This document shows, piece after piece, positions 16,323 to 25,575 of a stretch of DNA of 64,000 bases. The number at the start of each line of letters is the position of its first letter. The stretch's first letter is position 1. Origin of the DNA: Pseudomonadota bacterium (lineage in GTDB: Bacteria; Pseudomonadota; Gammaproteobacteria; Steroidobacterales; Steroidobacteraceae); assembly GCA_023423935.1 (NCBI GenBank), contig JAFAEQ010000041.1, positions 23,133 to 87,132 on the forward strand, given 5' to 3'. The notes beneath the pieces are model-generated. The model was not told where the DNA came from. It worked only from the letters and a program-made list of their open reading frames with translations, and did not search any database. Made by a program: the position numbers and the translations under genes.

Positions 16323-18245
16323 GAGGTTGTTGGCCGAAGGCAGCGTCCCCAGCGGTACAGGTTTGCCGTCGCTGACGCGTGCCCAGTCGAGCTCGCGTTT
16401 TATCTTTCCGTGCTCGTCGACGGAAAGCACTCCGGTCATGCCGGGGATCGCATTCTGCTTGCCGAATCTGCCGGCTTTGAGCAGCGGGATGATGCGATAG
16501 GCGTCGAATCCGAACGCATACAGGCGACCGCGGCCACGCGCGCGCGCCGGCCAGTAGCGCGTCAGTGCGGTGCGCAGGTCGGTCGATACGGCATCGGGCG
16601 AGATGACCCAGGGCATGTCCGGGAAAATCACGCCGTCGATGTCGCTGTTGCCCTGTGCGTCGGTTTCGAAAATATCGGAGGTCGCATACACGGGCAGATC
16701 GTCGCCCAGATAGAAGCGCAGCGCAGGCCGCAGCGAGCGGCCCTGTGCCGGAAACGCGCCGAGGAAAATGAACTGCGCGTCGCTGCGGCGACGCGGTTCG
16801 AACTCGAAGCGTTGTCCGAGCGTGGAGGCAAGCGCATTTGCACGTCCGCGACTCTCATCGATCAGCAGCAATCGCGCGATCGGATCCGTGAAATCGCGCG
16901 CAGAGGTGTCGTAGTACTTCACGCCGACGACATTGCCTCCGAGCGCACGCAGTTCTGACTCGAAAGACCGATACAGGCGCTGACCCCATTCGTTGTTCGG
17001 CAGCAGCGCCAGTCCTCGTGTGCGACCGTCAGCGATGATTCGATGAGCGGCTTGTCGCGCTTCCTCTTCCGGATCGAGTGAGAACTGGAACAGCATCGCG
17101 GGTGGCTGTGCGCCTTCGGGCATCTGATTCAACGCGAGTGTCAGCACCGACACGTCCTGCGATGCGCCGATCGCTGCGACATCTTCTTTCAACAGAGGAC
17201 CGACGATGAACTGCGCGCCCTCTGAGATCGCGCGCTTGTACGCAGTGCTCGCACCGAGCTGCACGGTGTCATAGATATTCACGTGAGGGCGCCGCGCGGG
17301 ATCCTGCTGAAGTGCTGCGGCGAGGAATCCATCACGCACGGCCACACCTGCGGCCTGCGTGCGACCGCTCAGCGGCAATACGAGGGCGACTTGTGGCGGA
17401 TACTCGAGCCCGACACCGAGCTGCGGCAGGACTTCCTCGTTGATGAACGTATTGGCCGAATGCGTCGGGTAGCGATTTCGCCAGCTCGCCACGTCGTTCT
17501 TCGCAGTGAAAGGATTGCGCGCGGCGACGAGCGCGACACTGCCCAGATCGAGCCAGCCTGCAACCACGGTGCTCGCGCCCGCAGGTGCTTTGAAGTCGGC
17601 ATTGCCGGAGGCACTTTGCTGCAGCCCCTCCCAGATCAGGCGCTGATTCGCGCGAATCTCCTGCGGTCCATTCAGGAAGCGTTCGCGCTCGAGTGCAGTC
17701 GTCACGCCAGCGGCCGGGCGATTCAACGCGAACTGAGCACGTGCTCGCAGCGCCAGAATGTCAGCGGCATTTTCGCGTGGCAGCGGTTGCGCAATACGGT
17801 CGAGCTCTGTGAGTGCCTTGGCGGGATTTCTCGCCTGCAGTGCCAGTTCAGCAGCGATCTGCTGGCGCGTCGCCAGATCCTGCGTGGGCAGCGACGGGCT
17901 CAGTCGACCCAAGGTCGCGGTGACCTTGTCGGTCGCGCCTGCCAGCAAATATTCCTTCGCCGCGCGCAACATGAGTCGATCGCGCAACTCTTTCGGCGAC
18001 TGCGCGGCGAGACGTTCGTACACCTGTGCCGCTTCCTGATAGCGTCCGTCGCGCGCAAGTTTTTCCGCCTGCGCCATTTGCCGATCGCCGCCGACCTGTT
18101 CGGTCTGAGTGCCGGGGCTCGTGCATGAAGCGATACCGAATACTGCAATCAGGCCGAGTGCGACGTTGCGTGCCGCGCGTAAGGACTGAAGCAGCTGCGC
18201 ATCGAACATCCGCGGCGGCAATGAAATTGAGGCGATGGCTGGCAT
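16314..18245 (-). CDS. lpoA: Penicillin-binding protein activator LpoA (lipoprotein)
   Basis: This 643-aa lipoprotein has a hydrophobic signal segment and lipobox IASC near residue 40, an N-terminal helical TPR-like region, and a C-terminal domain with the periplasmic-binding-protein fold (VALVLPLSGRTQAAGVAVRDGF and GQRLYRSFESELRALGGNVVG). LpoA is an outer-membrane lipoprotein that stimulates class A penicillin-binding proteins during wall synthesis. Two in-frame starts, 18245 and 18209, are possible and neither has a strong Shine-Dalgarno. The last residues (NE and stop) are encoded by the heptad element, so the natural C-terminus has been altered slightly. Confidence 0.9.
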   Translation of the reverse strand: MPAIASISLPPRMFDAQLLQSLRAARNVALGLIAVFGIASCTSPGTQTEQVGGDRQMAQAEKLARDGRYQEAAQVYERLAAQSPKELRDRLMLRAAKEYLLAGATDKVTATLGRLSPSLPTQDLATRQQIAAELALQARNPAKALTELDRIAQPLPRENAADILALRARAQFALNRPAAGVTTALERERFLNGPQEIRANQRLIWEGLQQSASGNADFKAPAGASTVVAGWLDLGSVALVAARNPFTAKNDVASWRNRYPTHSANTFINEEVLPQLGVGLEYPPQVALVLPLSGRTQAAGVAVRDGFLAAALQQDPARRPHVNIYDTVQLGASTAYKRAISEGAQFIVGPLLKEDVAAIGASQDVSVLTLALNQMPEGAQPPAMLFQFSLDPEEEARQAAHRIIADGRTRGLALLPNNEWGQRLYRSFESELRALGGNVVGVKYYDTSARDFTDPIARLLLIDESRGRANALASTLGQRFEFEPRRRSDAQFIFLGAFPAQGRSLRPALRFYLGDDLPVYATSDIFETDAQGNSDIDGVIFPDMPWVISPDAVSTDLRTALTRYWPARARGRGRLYAFGFDAYRIIPLLKAGRFGKQNAIPGMTGVLSVDEHGKIKRELDWARVSDGKPVPLGTLPSANNLNE

Positions 18246-18535
18246 GGCGGCGAATCGGACCGGTCGGAATCTGGCGGCGAGTGTACCGGTTATGCCGGTC
18301 CGGCTCTAATGTGGAAGCGATGCGTGCAGGCGCGAATTTCCGAGTTCTGCAAGGTCCGCTCGATGGACGTGGCCCGTAAAGTGGCTGATCCTAGGGAAGC
18401 TCTGATTTATCGACTTCCCTGACCTTCGCAAGTCTGCAACCGGTTGAAATGCTTCGGTGGGCGAAGCAACTATGGTTGCGAATGGAGAATTGATCAGAGG
18501 TTACCTAGATCCCACTTCACTTTCAGGAACTGCTT
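18246..18535. other. Divergent intergenic region lpoA-rsmI
   Basis: This 290-base gap separates divergent genes and should carry both promoters. A small hairpin (GGAAG...CTTCC) lies about 18395-18418. I see no gene and no recognisable RNA element. Confidence 0.35.
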
Positions 18536-19414
18536 GTGTCCGTCGATTCCGGTACTGCAGCCGATGTGCTGCCTGGCCAGCTTTATGTCGTGGCGACTCC
18601 CATCGGAAACCTGGGAGATCTGAGTCCGCGCGCACGGACCATTCTCGCGAACGTGTCATGCATTGCGGCCGAGGACACGCGACACACGCGACAGTTGCTG
18701 CAGGCCTTCGGAATCGACAGGCCGCTGGTCTCTTTGCACGAACACAACGAGGCGGCGAAATCCGGCGAACTGATCGATCGTCTGCTGTCCGGTGAGTCGC
18801 TCGCGCTCGTGTCGGATGCAGGTACGCCGCTCATCAGCGATCCGGGCTTCGATCTCATTGCATTGGCTCGGCAACGCAAGATCACCGTGATCGCAGTACC
18901 GGGTCCCTGCGCCGCGATCGCGGCACTTTCCGTCGCAGGACTTCCGACCGATCGTTTTCTTTTCGAAGGATTTCTTCCGGCCAAAAGCACTGCGCGACGC
19001 GCACATCTGCAATCGCTCGCGAACGAAACGCGGACGCTCGTGTTCTACGAAGCCCCGCATCGCGTCCGCGAAGTCCTCGCCGATCTCGCAAGTGTCTTGG
19101 GTGCTCAGCGGCCTGCCAGCGTCAGCCGCGAATTGACGAAACGATTCGAAACGACCTACAGCGGAAGCCTCAGTGAGCTTGCGGACCTTGCGACTCGCGA
19201 TGAGAACTTCGCGCGCGGCGAAATCGTCATCGTCGTTGCAGGCGCGACTCGTGAGGAGTCGGATGCAGTCGCGCTCGATGCCGAACAACTCCTGCGTGCA
19301 TTGCTCGAAGAACTATCGCCTGCGCAGGCCGCGAAAATCGCAGCGAGAATCAGCGGCGCCAAACGCAATGATCTCTACAACCTTGCGTTGCGGCTGAGCG
19401 GGAAGGTGGATTGA
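18536..19414 (+). CDS. rsmI: 16S rRNA (cytidine(1402)-2'-O)-methyltransferase RsmI
   Basis: This 292-aa tetrapyrrole-methylase-fold enzyme has the RsmI signatures YVVATPIGNLGD at the N-terminus, AAEDTRHTRQLL, SDAGTPLISDPG and YEAPHRV. It 2'-O-methylates C1402 of 16S rRNA in the ribosomal P site, together with RsmH, which is encoded just downstream in this window. The start is a GTG at 18536. A longer frame upstream is not family-like. The gene is divergent from lpoA and is followed by the RNase P RNA gene, the arrangement found in Pseudomonas and relatives. Confidence 0.95.
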   Translation: MSVDSGTAADVLPGQLYVVATPIGNLGDLSPRARTILANVSCIAAEDTRHTRQLLQAFGIDRPLVSLHEHNEAAKSGELIDRLLSGESLALVSDAGTPLISDPGFDLIALARQRKITVIAVPGPCAAIAALSVAGLPTDRFLFEGFLPAKSTARRAHLQSLANETRTLVFYEAPHRVREVLADLASVLGAQRPASVSRELTKRFETTYSGSLSELADLATRDENFARGEIVIVVAGATREESDAVALDAEQLLRALLEELSPAQAAKIAARISGAKRNDLYNLALRLSGKVD

Positions 19415-19418
19415 AGAG

Positions 19419-19598
19419 CGGCCGCAAAGACCGCAAAAAAGAACATGTGACGACAAAGATAGGAGGGCTTACAGGCACAAGTGCTGTCATTCGGAATCGT
19501 TGCTGCAGCGGCATTCGATCGGCACTCAGCATCGAGTTCTTCGACTTTGTGCTCTGTGTGGTTACTCCGTTCTTTTCTTTTTTGCGGTCTTTGCGGCT
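19419..19598. repeat. Inverted-repeat element (GCCGCAAAGACCGCAAAAAA family)
   Basis: The left arm at 19419-19440 (CGGCCGCAAAGACCGCAAAA) and the right arm at 19577-19597 (TTTTTTGCGGTCTTTGCGGC) are reverse complements of about 20 bp. The interior holds an inverted copy of the GGAGTAACCACA and GAGCACAAAG words seen at 13731. The element lies between rsmI and rnpB, five bases after the rsmI stop. Confidence 0.78.
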
Positions 19599-19631
19599 TA
19601 GCTACCGGATAACCTTGCTACCATGCGCGCC

Positions 19632-20012
<381 letters not shown>

Positions 20013-20440
20013 CCTTCCTCTTTCCCGTCGGATCGGCGAGCCTTCGCAATCGACGAATGCAACATAAGTTCGGGCCGCTATAGTAAGATTTTTCTAAACG
20101 AAAGGCCCGGATCGCATTGATCTGCGGCTATGCCTGATCAGATCGCTCAAACCGCCGTGTACAGGGACTACCGACGCTGGACGCGCCATAGTTGGCCACG
20201 TTTCTTCGCCAATTCGCCGCTTTTGCGCCGTCGCGGTGCGCGCTTTTGCGCAGAGGCTCTCCCACGTGGCCCCGCGGGGCCTTCTAACTCCTCAGTCAGG
20301 CCGAGTTTCTAAGTGTGTTCTTACTTAAAGAAACGCACTTAACCCACTGATTTGAATTGCAGAGCGCGTCGGACGGGCTGAGGTGCTTTTGCCGTCACGC
20401 CTAAGTGCCTGTCGCTAAACAGGAAATTTCTGAAATTTTT
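20013..20440. other. Intergenic region upstream of the dcw promoter
   Basis: I see no gene here. Visible structures are a 14-bp self-complementary GGCCCCGCGGGGCC at 20268-20281 and an imperfect hairpin AAGTGTGTTCTT/AGAAACGCACTT at about 20311-20340. Neither has a T tract, so they are not clear terminators. The mraZ promoter follows. Confidence 0.45.
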
Positions 20441-20470
20441 TTGACTTGCAGCTTCGCCGCTCCCTATAGT
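20441..20470 (+). promoter_or_regulatory. Sigma-70-type promoter of mraZ and the dcw cluster
   Basis: TTGACT at 20441-20446 and TATAGT at 20465-20470 are separated by 18 bases, following an A/T-rich stretch. They lie just upstream of the MraZ operator repeats, which is the usual layout of the Pmra promoter. Confidence 0.75.
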
Positions 20471-20480
20471 CGCCCGCGCG

Positions 20481-20510
20481 GTGGGAAATTGTGGGAAATG
20501 GTGGTTTGAA
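20481..20510 (+). promoter_or_regulatory. MraZ operator (three direct repeats, 10-bp period)
   Basis: GTGGGAAATT, GTGGGAAATG and GTGGTTTGAA lie in an unbroken 10-bp period. This matches MraZ boxes, TGGGN direct repeats on one DNA face, bound by the ring-shaped MraZ repressor. They sit right after the -10 box, so MraZ should repress its own operon. Confidence 0.85.
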
Positions 20511-20554
20511 GGGGCGCCAAGAGGCAGCCCGTGGTTGGATTTGGCAGCAAAGTG

Positions 20555-21010
20555 ATGTTCCGCGGTGCAAACAAGGTGACGCTCGACGCGAAAGGGCGGT
20601 TGGCCATGCCGACCCGCTATCGCGAGCGCATCGTGGAGCGTTCGAACGGACGGCTGATCGCGACGGTGGATCGTGCGGATCGCTGTCTTCTCATCTATCC
20701 GCTGCCCGAGTGGGAGGAGATCGAGCTGAAGCTCCGTCGGCTCCCCACGCTCAATCCGGTTGCGCGCCGTCTGCAGCGTCTGATGATCGGTCACGCGACC
20801 GATCTCGAGCTCGACGGAAGCGGTCGCATCCTCCTGCCTCCCAGCCTGCGCGAATACGCAGGTCTCACTCGCGTTGCCATGTTGATTGGTCAAGGGAATC
20901 GCTTCGAGCTGTGGGATGAAGCGCTCTGGAATGCGAACCGCGATCAGTGGCTGAAGGTGGACGAATCGGCGGAAGAACTGCCGCCCGAATTGTCTTCGCT
21001 CTCTCTTTGA
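20555..21010 (+). CDS. mraZ: Transcriptional regulator MraZ
   Basis: This 151-aa protein has two SpoVT/AbrB-like MraZ repeats (FRGANKVTLDAKGRLAMPTRYRE and DLELDGSGRILLPPSLREYAG; each contains the GR-P core). MraZ binds the upstream TGGG repeats and represses the dcw cluster. The ATG at 20555 is preferred because the family starts with MFRG. A GTG at 20531 with an AGAGG sequence before it would add eight residues and cannot be excluded. Confidence 0.94.
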   Translation: MFRGANKVTLDAKGRLAMPTRYRERIVERSNGRLIATVDRADRCLLIYPLPEWEEIELKLRRLPTLNPVARRLQRLMIGHATDLELDGSGRILLPPSLREYAGLTRVAMLIGQGNRFELWDEALWNANRDQWLKVDESAEELPPELSSLSL

Positions 21011-21044
21011 TGATGTCTCGCTGGCAACGCGTTGCTGGCGGGCA

Positions 21045-22001
21045 GTGACATACGTGGAAAAGTTTCAACACACGCCCGTGCTTCTCGAGGAAGTGCTGGC
21101 GTCGATGCAGGTGAAGGAAGGCGGCCGTTATCTCGACGCGACGTTCGGTCGTGGCGGACATACGGCAGCCATCCTGGATCGCATTGGAAGTAGTGGATGT
21201 GTGGTGGCAGTCGATCGCGATCCGCACGCGATTCGCGCAGGTCACGAACGATTCGGCGATGACGCTCTGGCCTCAGGGCGGTTGAGGTTGGTGGAGAGTC
21301 CTTTCTCGCGCCTGGTGCAAGTCGCAAAGGACTTGGGGATGGTCGGGGGATTCGATGGTGTGCTTCTCGATCTCGGCGTGTCTTCTCCGCAGCTCGACGA
21401 CGCGGCGCGTGGCTTCAGCTTCGCGCAGGACGGACCGCTCGACATGCGCATGAACAACCGCGCAGGCATGACTGCCGCGGACTGGCTGGCGCGTGCGCCG
21501 GAGCACGAGATCGCGCGTGTGATCCGCGATTTCGGTGAGGAGCGATTCGCCAAGCGAATCGCTCGCGCCATCGTGAATGCGCGTCATGAGCGACCGATCG
21601 CCCGGACACTCGAGCTCGCCGACATCGTTGCACGAGCCGTCCCCACGCGCGAACCGGGCAAGCATCCGGCGACCCGCACCTTCCAGGCGATCCGTATCCA
21701 GGTGAATCAGGAATTCGAGGAGATCGAGCAGGCGCTCGCAGGCTCGCTCGAAGTGCTGGCTCATGGCGGTCGTCTCGCCGTGATCAGCTTTCATTCGCTC
21801 GAGGACGGGATGGTCAAACGGTTCATGCAGCAGCACTCGACGGAGGACCCCGTGTACGCCGGTTTGCCGGAAGTGCCGGCGCACGCGCGCCCGAAGCTGC
21901 GACGCATCGGTCGCGCGATTCATCCGGGCGAGGCCGAAGTGAATGCAAATCCGCGTTCGCGCAGCGCGATTCTGCGAGTCGCAGAGCGGGTGGCGGCATG
22001 A
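21045..22001 (+). CDS. rsmH: 16S rRNA (cytosine(1402)-N(4))-methyltransferase RsmH
   Basis: This 318-aa SAM-dependent enzyme has HTPVLLEEVL at the N-terminus, the DATFGRGGH motif I, DGVLLDLGVSSPQLD and the C-terminal NPRSRSAILRVAE. It N4-methylates C1402 of 16S rRNA, the same nucleotide modified by RsmI. The start is GTG at 21045, after a 34-base gap from mraZ. Its stop overlaps the ftsL start (ATGA), so the two are coupled. Confidence 0.96.
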   Translation: MTYVEKFQHTPVLLEEVLASMQVKEGGRYLDATFGRGGHTAAILDRIGSSGCVVAVDRDPHAIRAGHERFGDDALASGRLRLVESPFSRLVQVAKDLGMVGGFDGVLLDLGVSSPQLDDAARGFSFAQDGPLDMRMNNRAGMTAADWLARAPEHEIARVIRDFGEERFAKRIARAIVNARHERPIARTLELADIVARAVPTREPGKHPATRTFQAIRIQVNQEFEEIEQALAGSLEVLAHGGRLAVISFHSLEDGMVKRFMQQHSTEDPVYAGLPEVPAHARPKLRRIGRAIHPGEAEVNANPRSRSAILRVAERVAA

Positions 22002-22270
22002 GCGGGGCCGGTCGTTGGTTGATGCCCGTGCTGTGGGCGCTGCTGCTCGTATCGAGCATCGGTGTCGTGTGGACGCGCCACGAGACACGCAGCCTGTTCA
22101 TTCAATTGCAGCAGCTCAACTCGAAGCGCGATGCGCTCGACATCGAATGGGGCCAGCTGAAGATCGAACAGAGCGCGTGGGCGACGCACGGCCGTGTCGA
22201 GCAGACCGCCCGAGCCGATCTGAAGATGGTGATTCCAAAAGCGGAAGAGGTACAGCTCGTTCAGCCGTAG
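21998..22270 (+). CDS. ftsL: Cell division protein FtsL
   Basis: This 90-aa bitopic protein has a short cytosolic N-terminus, one membrane segment (LMPVLWALLLVSSIGVVW) and a periplasmic coiled coil (TRSLFIQLQQLNSKRDALDIEW). It forms the FtsQLB complex that relays the signal to activate FtsWI septal synthesis. Size and position between rsmH and ftsI are diagnostic, since FtsL sequence is poorly conserved. Confidence 0.93.
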   Translation: MSGAGRWLMPVLWALLLVSSIGVVWTRHETRSLFIQLQQLNSKRDALDIEWGQLKIEQSAWATHGRVEQTARADLKMVIPKAEEVQLVQP

Positions 22271-22292
22271 GCGTGAACAGTACGCGTCAATC

Positions 22293-24029
22293 ATGATTCG
22301 CAGCGACAACAAAGCATTCTCCGTCGAGCAGTACAGCGTGCGCCTGCGCGTTGTCGCCGGCATGCTGTTGTTGATCGCGGTGGCACTGGTGGCGCGCGCG
22401 GTCGATCTGCAATTGCTCGACGATGGCTTTCTCGAGAGCCAGGGCGATGCCCGCTTCACGCGTATCGCCAAGCTCTCGGCGGTGCGTGGCGCGATCTACG
22501 ATCGCAATGGCGAGGCGCTCGCTGCCAGCATGCCCGTCGACACCGTGTGGGCTGCGCCGAAGGAAGTGATGAAGTCCTCGGACCAGCTGCCGCGTCTGGC
22601 CGAAGCGCTGAATCGCGATCCGAAATGGCTGACACAGCTGCTCACCAGCAATCTCGAGCGCGATTTCGTCTATCTCGTGCGTCACATGCGTCCGAGCGAT
22701 GCGGCGCAGGTCGCAGCGCTCAAGATCCCGGGCGTCTATCAGCTGCGTGAATATCAGCGCTTCTATCCTGCCGGTGAGGTGACCGGTCATCTGCTCGGTT
22801 TCACCAAGAAGTACGAGGACATCGGTCAGGAAGGTCTCGAGCTTGCGTATGACCGCTGGCTGGGTGCGGAGCCCGGTGCGAAGCGTGTCATCCAGGATCG
22901 CTACGGCCGCACGGTGGAAGACATCGAAAGTATTCGCGCGCCGCGTCCGGGTTCGGATCTCGTCACCAGCATCGATCTGCGCATCCAGTATCTCGCCTAT
23001 CGCGAGCTGAAGGCCGCCGTTCAGCAGTACAACGCCAAAGCCGGCTCGATGATCGTGCTCGATGTCGAGACGGGCGAAGTGCTGGCGATGGTGAATCAAC
23101 CTTCGTACAACCCGAACGATCGCGATCAGGTGGCCGCTTCACGCTATCGCAACCGCGCAGCGACGGACATCTTCGAACCCGGCTCGAGCATCAAGCCGTT
23201 CATCGCCGCGGCGGGTCTGGCGTCCGGCCGATATCACGCGAACACGCTCATCGATACGACTGAGCCTGTGCGTGTGGGCGTGAAAGTCATTGCCGATCAC
23301 GGTGCCAAACCGCCGGGCCCGATTCCGCTGACGACCGTGCTCGCAAAGTCGAGCAATGTCGGCATGGCGAAGATGGCGCTCTCGCTTCCACCGCGTCCCA
23401 TGTACGACATGCTCGCGGCGTTCGGTTTCGGTCAGGTATCGGGCAGCGGTTATCCGGGCGAATCGGCCGGGCTGCTCAACGACCCCTCGCACTGGAGCCG
23501 CATCGGCCAGGCGACGATGGCGTATGGCTATGGCCTGTCCGTCACGCCGCTGCAGCTCGCACATGCATACGCAACGCTGGGTTCGGGTGGAGTGAGTCGT
23601 CCTGTCACGCTGCGGCGCGTCGATGCACCCGTCGAAGGTCAACGCGTGATCGATGAGCATGTCGCGCGCGAGCTGATTTCCATGATGGAAAGCGTCGTGT
23701 CGCAGGACGGCACGGGAAAGAGCGCGGCGCTCGCAGGCTATCGCGTTGCGGGCAAGACAGGCACGGCATGGACTGCGTCGGCTGGCGGCTATTCGACGGA
23801 TCGCTACAAGGCGACGTTCGGCGGCGTGGTGCCCGCAAGTCAACCGCGCCTCGCGGCGATCGTCGTGATCGACGAGCCGACCGGGCGGCTCTATTACGGC
23901 GGCGACGTAGCTGCACCGGTGTTCTCGAATGTCATGGCCGGAGCGTTGCGCCTGTTGGGTGTGCCGCCCGATGGTCTCGAACAATTGCCGAAGGCCACGC
24001 TCGTGCAGGCGAGCCGTGGATCGCAATGA
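22293..24029 (+). CDS. ftsI: Peptidoglycan D,D-transpeptidase FtsI (PBP3)
   Basis: This 578-aa class B penicillin-binding protein has one N-terminal membrane segment (residues 19-37), a dimerisation/pedestal domain and a transpeptidase domain. The active-site motifs are SSIK at 298-301, SSN at 353-355 and KTGTAW near 490. It cross-links septal peptidoglycan with FtsW. It follows ftsL by 22 bases. Confidence 0.96.
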   Translation: MIRSDNKAFSVEQYSVRLRVVAGMLLLIAVALVARAVDLQLLDDGFLESQGDARFTRIAKLSAVRGAIYDRNGEALAASMPVDTVWAAPKEVMKSSDQLPRLAEALNRDPKWLTQLLTSNLERDFVYLVRHMRPSDAAQVAALKIPGVYQLREYQRFYPAGEVTGHLLGFTKKYEDIGQEGLELAYDRWLGAEPGAKRVIQDRYGRTVEDIESIRAPRPGSDLVTSIDLRIQYLAYRELKAAVQQYNAKAGSMIVLDVETGEVLAMVNQPSYNPNDRDQVAASRYRNRAATDIFEPGSSIKPFIAAAGLASGRYHANTLIDTTEPVRVGVKVIADHGAKPPGPIPLTTVLAKSSNVGMAKMALSLPPRPMYDMLAAFGFGQVSGSGYPGESAGLLNDPSHWSRIGQATMAYGYGLSVTPLQLAHAYATLGSGGVSRPVTLRRVDAPVEGQRVIDEHVARELISMMESVVSQDGTGKSAALAGYRVAGKTGTAWTASAGGYSTDRYKATFGGVVPASQPRLAAIVVIDEPTGRLYYGGDVAAPVFSNVMAGALRLLGVPPDGLEQLPKATLVQASRGSQ

Positions 24030-24030
24030 C

Positions 24031-25575
24031 ATGGCCTATGCAACGCATCTACAGGCCATGGCCATGAATCCCGCCACACGCACAGGGTCGGCGAAGAATC
24101 TGCGCGCGCTGCTCGCAGGACTCGTCAGTGCCGACATTCCCGACGTCGAGATCACCGATCTCACGCTGGATAGCCGCGCTGTCGTCGCAGGCGGTGCATT
24201 CGTGGCGTTGCCGGGATTGCGTACGCACGGCGTGCGATTTGCCGCACAGGCTGCTGCAGCGGGCGCGAAAGTCCTTCTGTGGCAGCCCACCGACGACACT
24301 GCGCTGCCGTTGCTCCCTTCGAATCTGCAGGTCGTCGCGATCGAGAATCTCCAGGACATTCTCGGTGAGATTGCCGATCGCTTCTTCGATCGGCCCTCGC
24401 AGGCAATCAGTGTTGCAGGCATCACCGGTACCAACGGCAAAACGACGACGGCGTACGTGCTCGCGCTCGCGCTGCAGCGTCTCGGCATGCCCGCAGCTTA
24501 TGCGGGGACGCTCGGGTACGGCCGCATCGATGCGATCAAGAGCGGCACACACACCACGCCCGATGTGATCACCGTACATCGCCAGCTCGCGGAACTGCGC
24601 GCATGCGGTGTGAGTCATCTCGGCATGGAAATCTCCTCGCACGCGCTCGATCAGGGGCGCGTGAACGGCATGCGGATCGATACGGCAATCTTTACCAATC
24701 TCACGCACGATCATCTCGACTATCACGGCTCCTTCGAAGCGTACGGCGCGGCGAAGGCGCGGTTGTTCGCGTGGCGTGGCCTGCAGCATGCAGTCATCAA
24801 TCTCGATGACGCGTTCGGTGTCGAGCTCGCGCGTGGCTATCGCGGTGCCGGTCTGATCGGCTGTTCGAAGTCTTCCGGGGTAACGCAATCGCTGTCGTCA
24901 GTGCTGCGTGCACGTGGAGTACGTGCGACATCGCACGGTCTTGAGATCGACATCGAGGGCAGCTGGGGACAGGCAACGCTGCAGTCGCGATTCGTCGGTT
25001 CCTTCAACGTCGACAACCTGCTCGCCGTGCTCGGTGTGCTGCTCGGCTGGGGCGTCCCGCTCGAAGATGCGGTACGTGCGCTCGCGCAGTGTTCGCCGCC
25101 GCCGGGTCGCATGGAAACCTTCACTGCGCCGGGCCAGCCGCTTGCGGTGGTCGATTACGCACACACGCCGGATGCGCTGGAGAAGGCATTGCAGGCGACA
25201 CGCGCGCATTGCACGGGCCGCTTGATCTGCGTCTTCGGATGCGGCGGCGATCGCGACGCGCGCAAGCGTCCGGTGATGGGCGAAATCGCTGAACGTCTGA
25301 GCGATGAAGTGATCATCACCGACGACAATCCACGCACCGAAGACGGCGATCGCATCGTCGCGGACATCGTCGCGGGCCTGAAGGATCCTGCGCGCGCGCT
25401 GATCGAACGCGATCGCGCGAAGGCCATTGCACTCGCGATCAGTCACGGTCGATCAGGGGATGCGGTGCTCGTCGCGGGCAAGGGGCACGAGGATTATCAG
25501 ATCCTCGGCACACAGACTCGCCATTTCAGCGACCGTGAGGTGGTCGAGACCGTACTCGGGAGGCGTGCATCATGA
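24031..25575 (+). CDS. murE: UDP-MurNAc-L-Ala-D-Glu:meso-diaminopimelate ligase MurE
   Basis: This Mur ligase of about 514 aa has the ATP loop TGTNGKTTT and the DDNPRTED motif; DNPR is the hallmark of meso-diaminopimelate rather than lysine specificity, so the wall is of the Gram-negative type. It adds the third stem residue in the cytosol. Starts at 24031, 24058 and 24064 are in frame. The first lies one base after the ftsI stop and is chosen for coupling, but the third may be used. It overlaps murF by four bases. Confidence 0.94.
   Translation: MAYATHLQAMAMNPATRTGSAKNLRALLAGLVSADIPDVEITDLTLDSRAVVAGGAFVALPGLRTHGVRFAAQAAAAGAKVLLWQPTDDTALPLLPSNLQVVAIENLQDILGEIADRFFDRPSQAISVAGITGTNGKTTTAYVLALALQRLGMPAAYAGTLGYGRIDAIKSGTHTTPDVITVHRQLAELRACGVSHLGMEISSHALDQGRVNGMRIDTAIFTNLTHDHLDYHGSFEAYGAAKARLFAWRGLQHAVINLDDAFGVELARGYRGAGLIGCSKSSGVTQSLSSVLRARGVRATSHGLEIDIEGSWGQATLQSRFVGSFNVDNLLAVLGVLLGWGVPLEDAVRALAQCSPPPGRMETFTAPGQPLAVVDYAHTPDALEKALQATRAHCTGRLICVFGCGGDRDARKRPVMGEIAERLSDEVIITDDNPRTEDGDRIVADIVAGLKDPARALIERDRAKAIALAISHGRSGDAVLVAGKGHEDYQILGTQTRHFSDREVVETVLGRRAS

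Noticed and set aside
20013..20440. tRNA or other structured RNA between rnpB and mraZ
   Set aside because: No TTCGA arm, acceptor pairing or known RNA core could be found.
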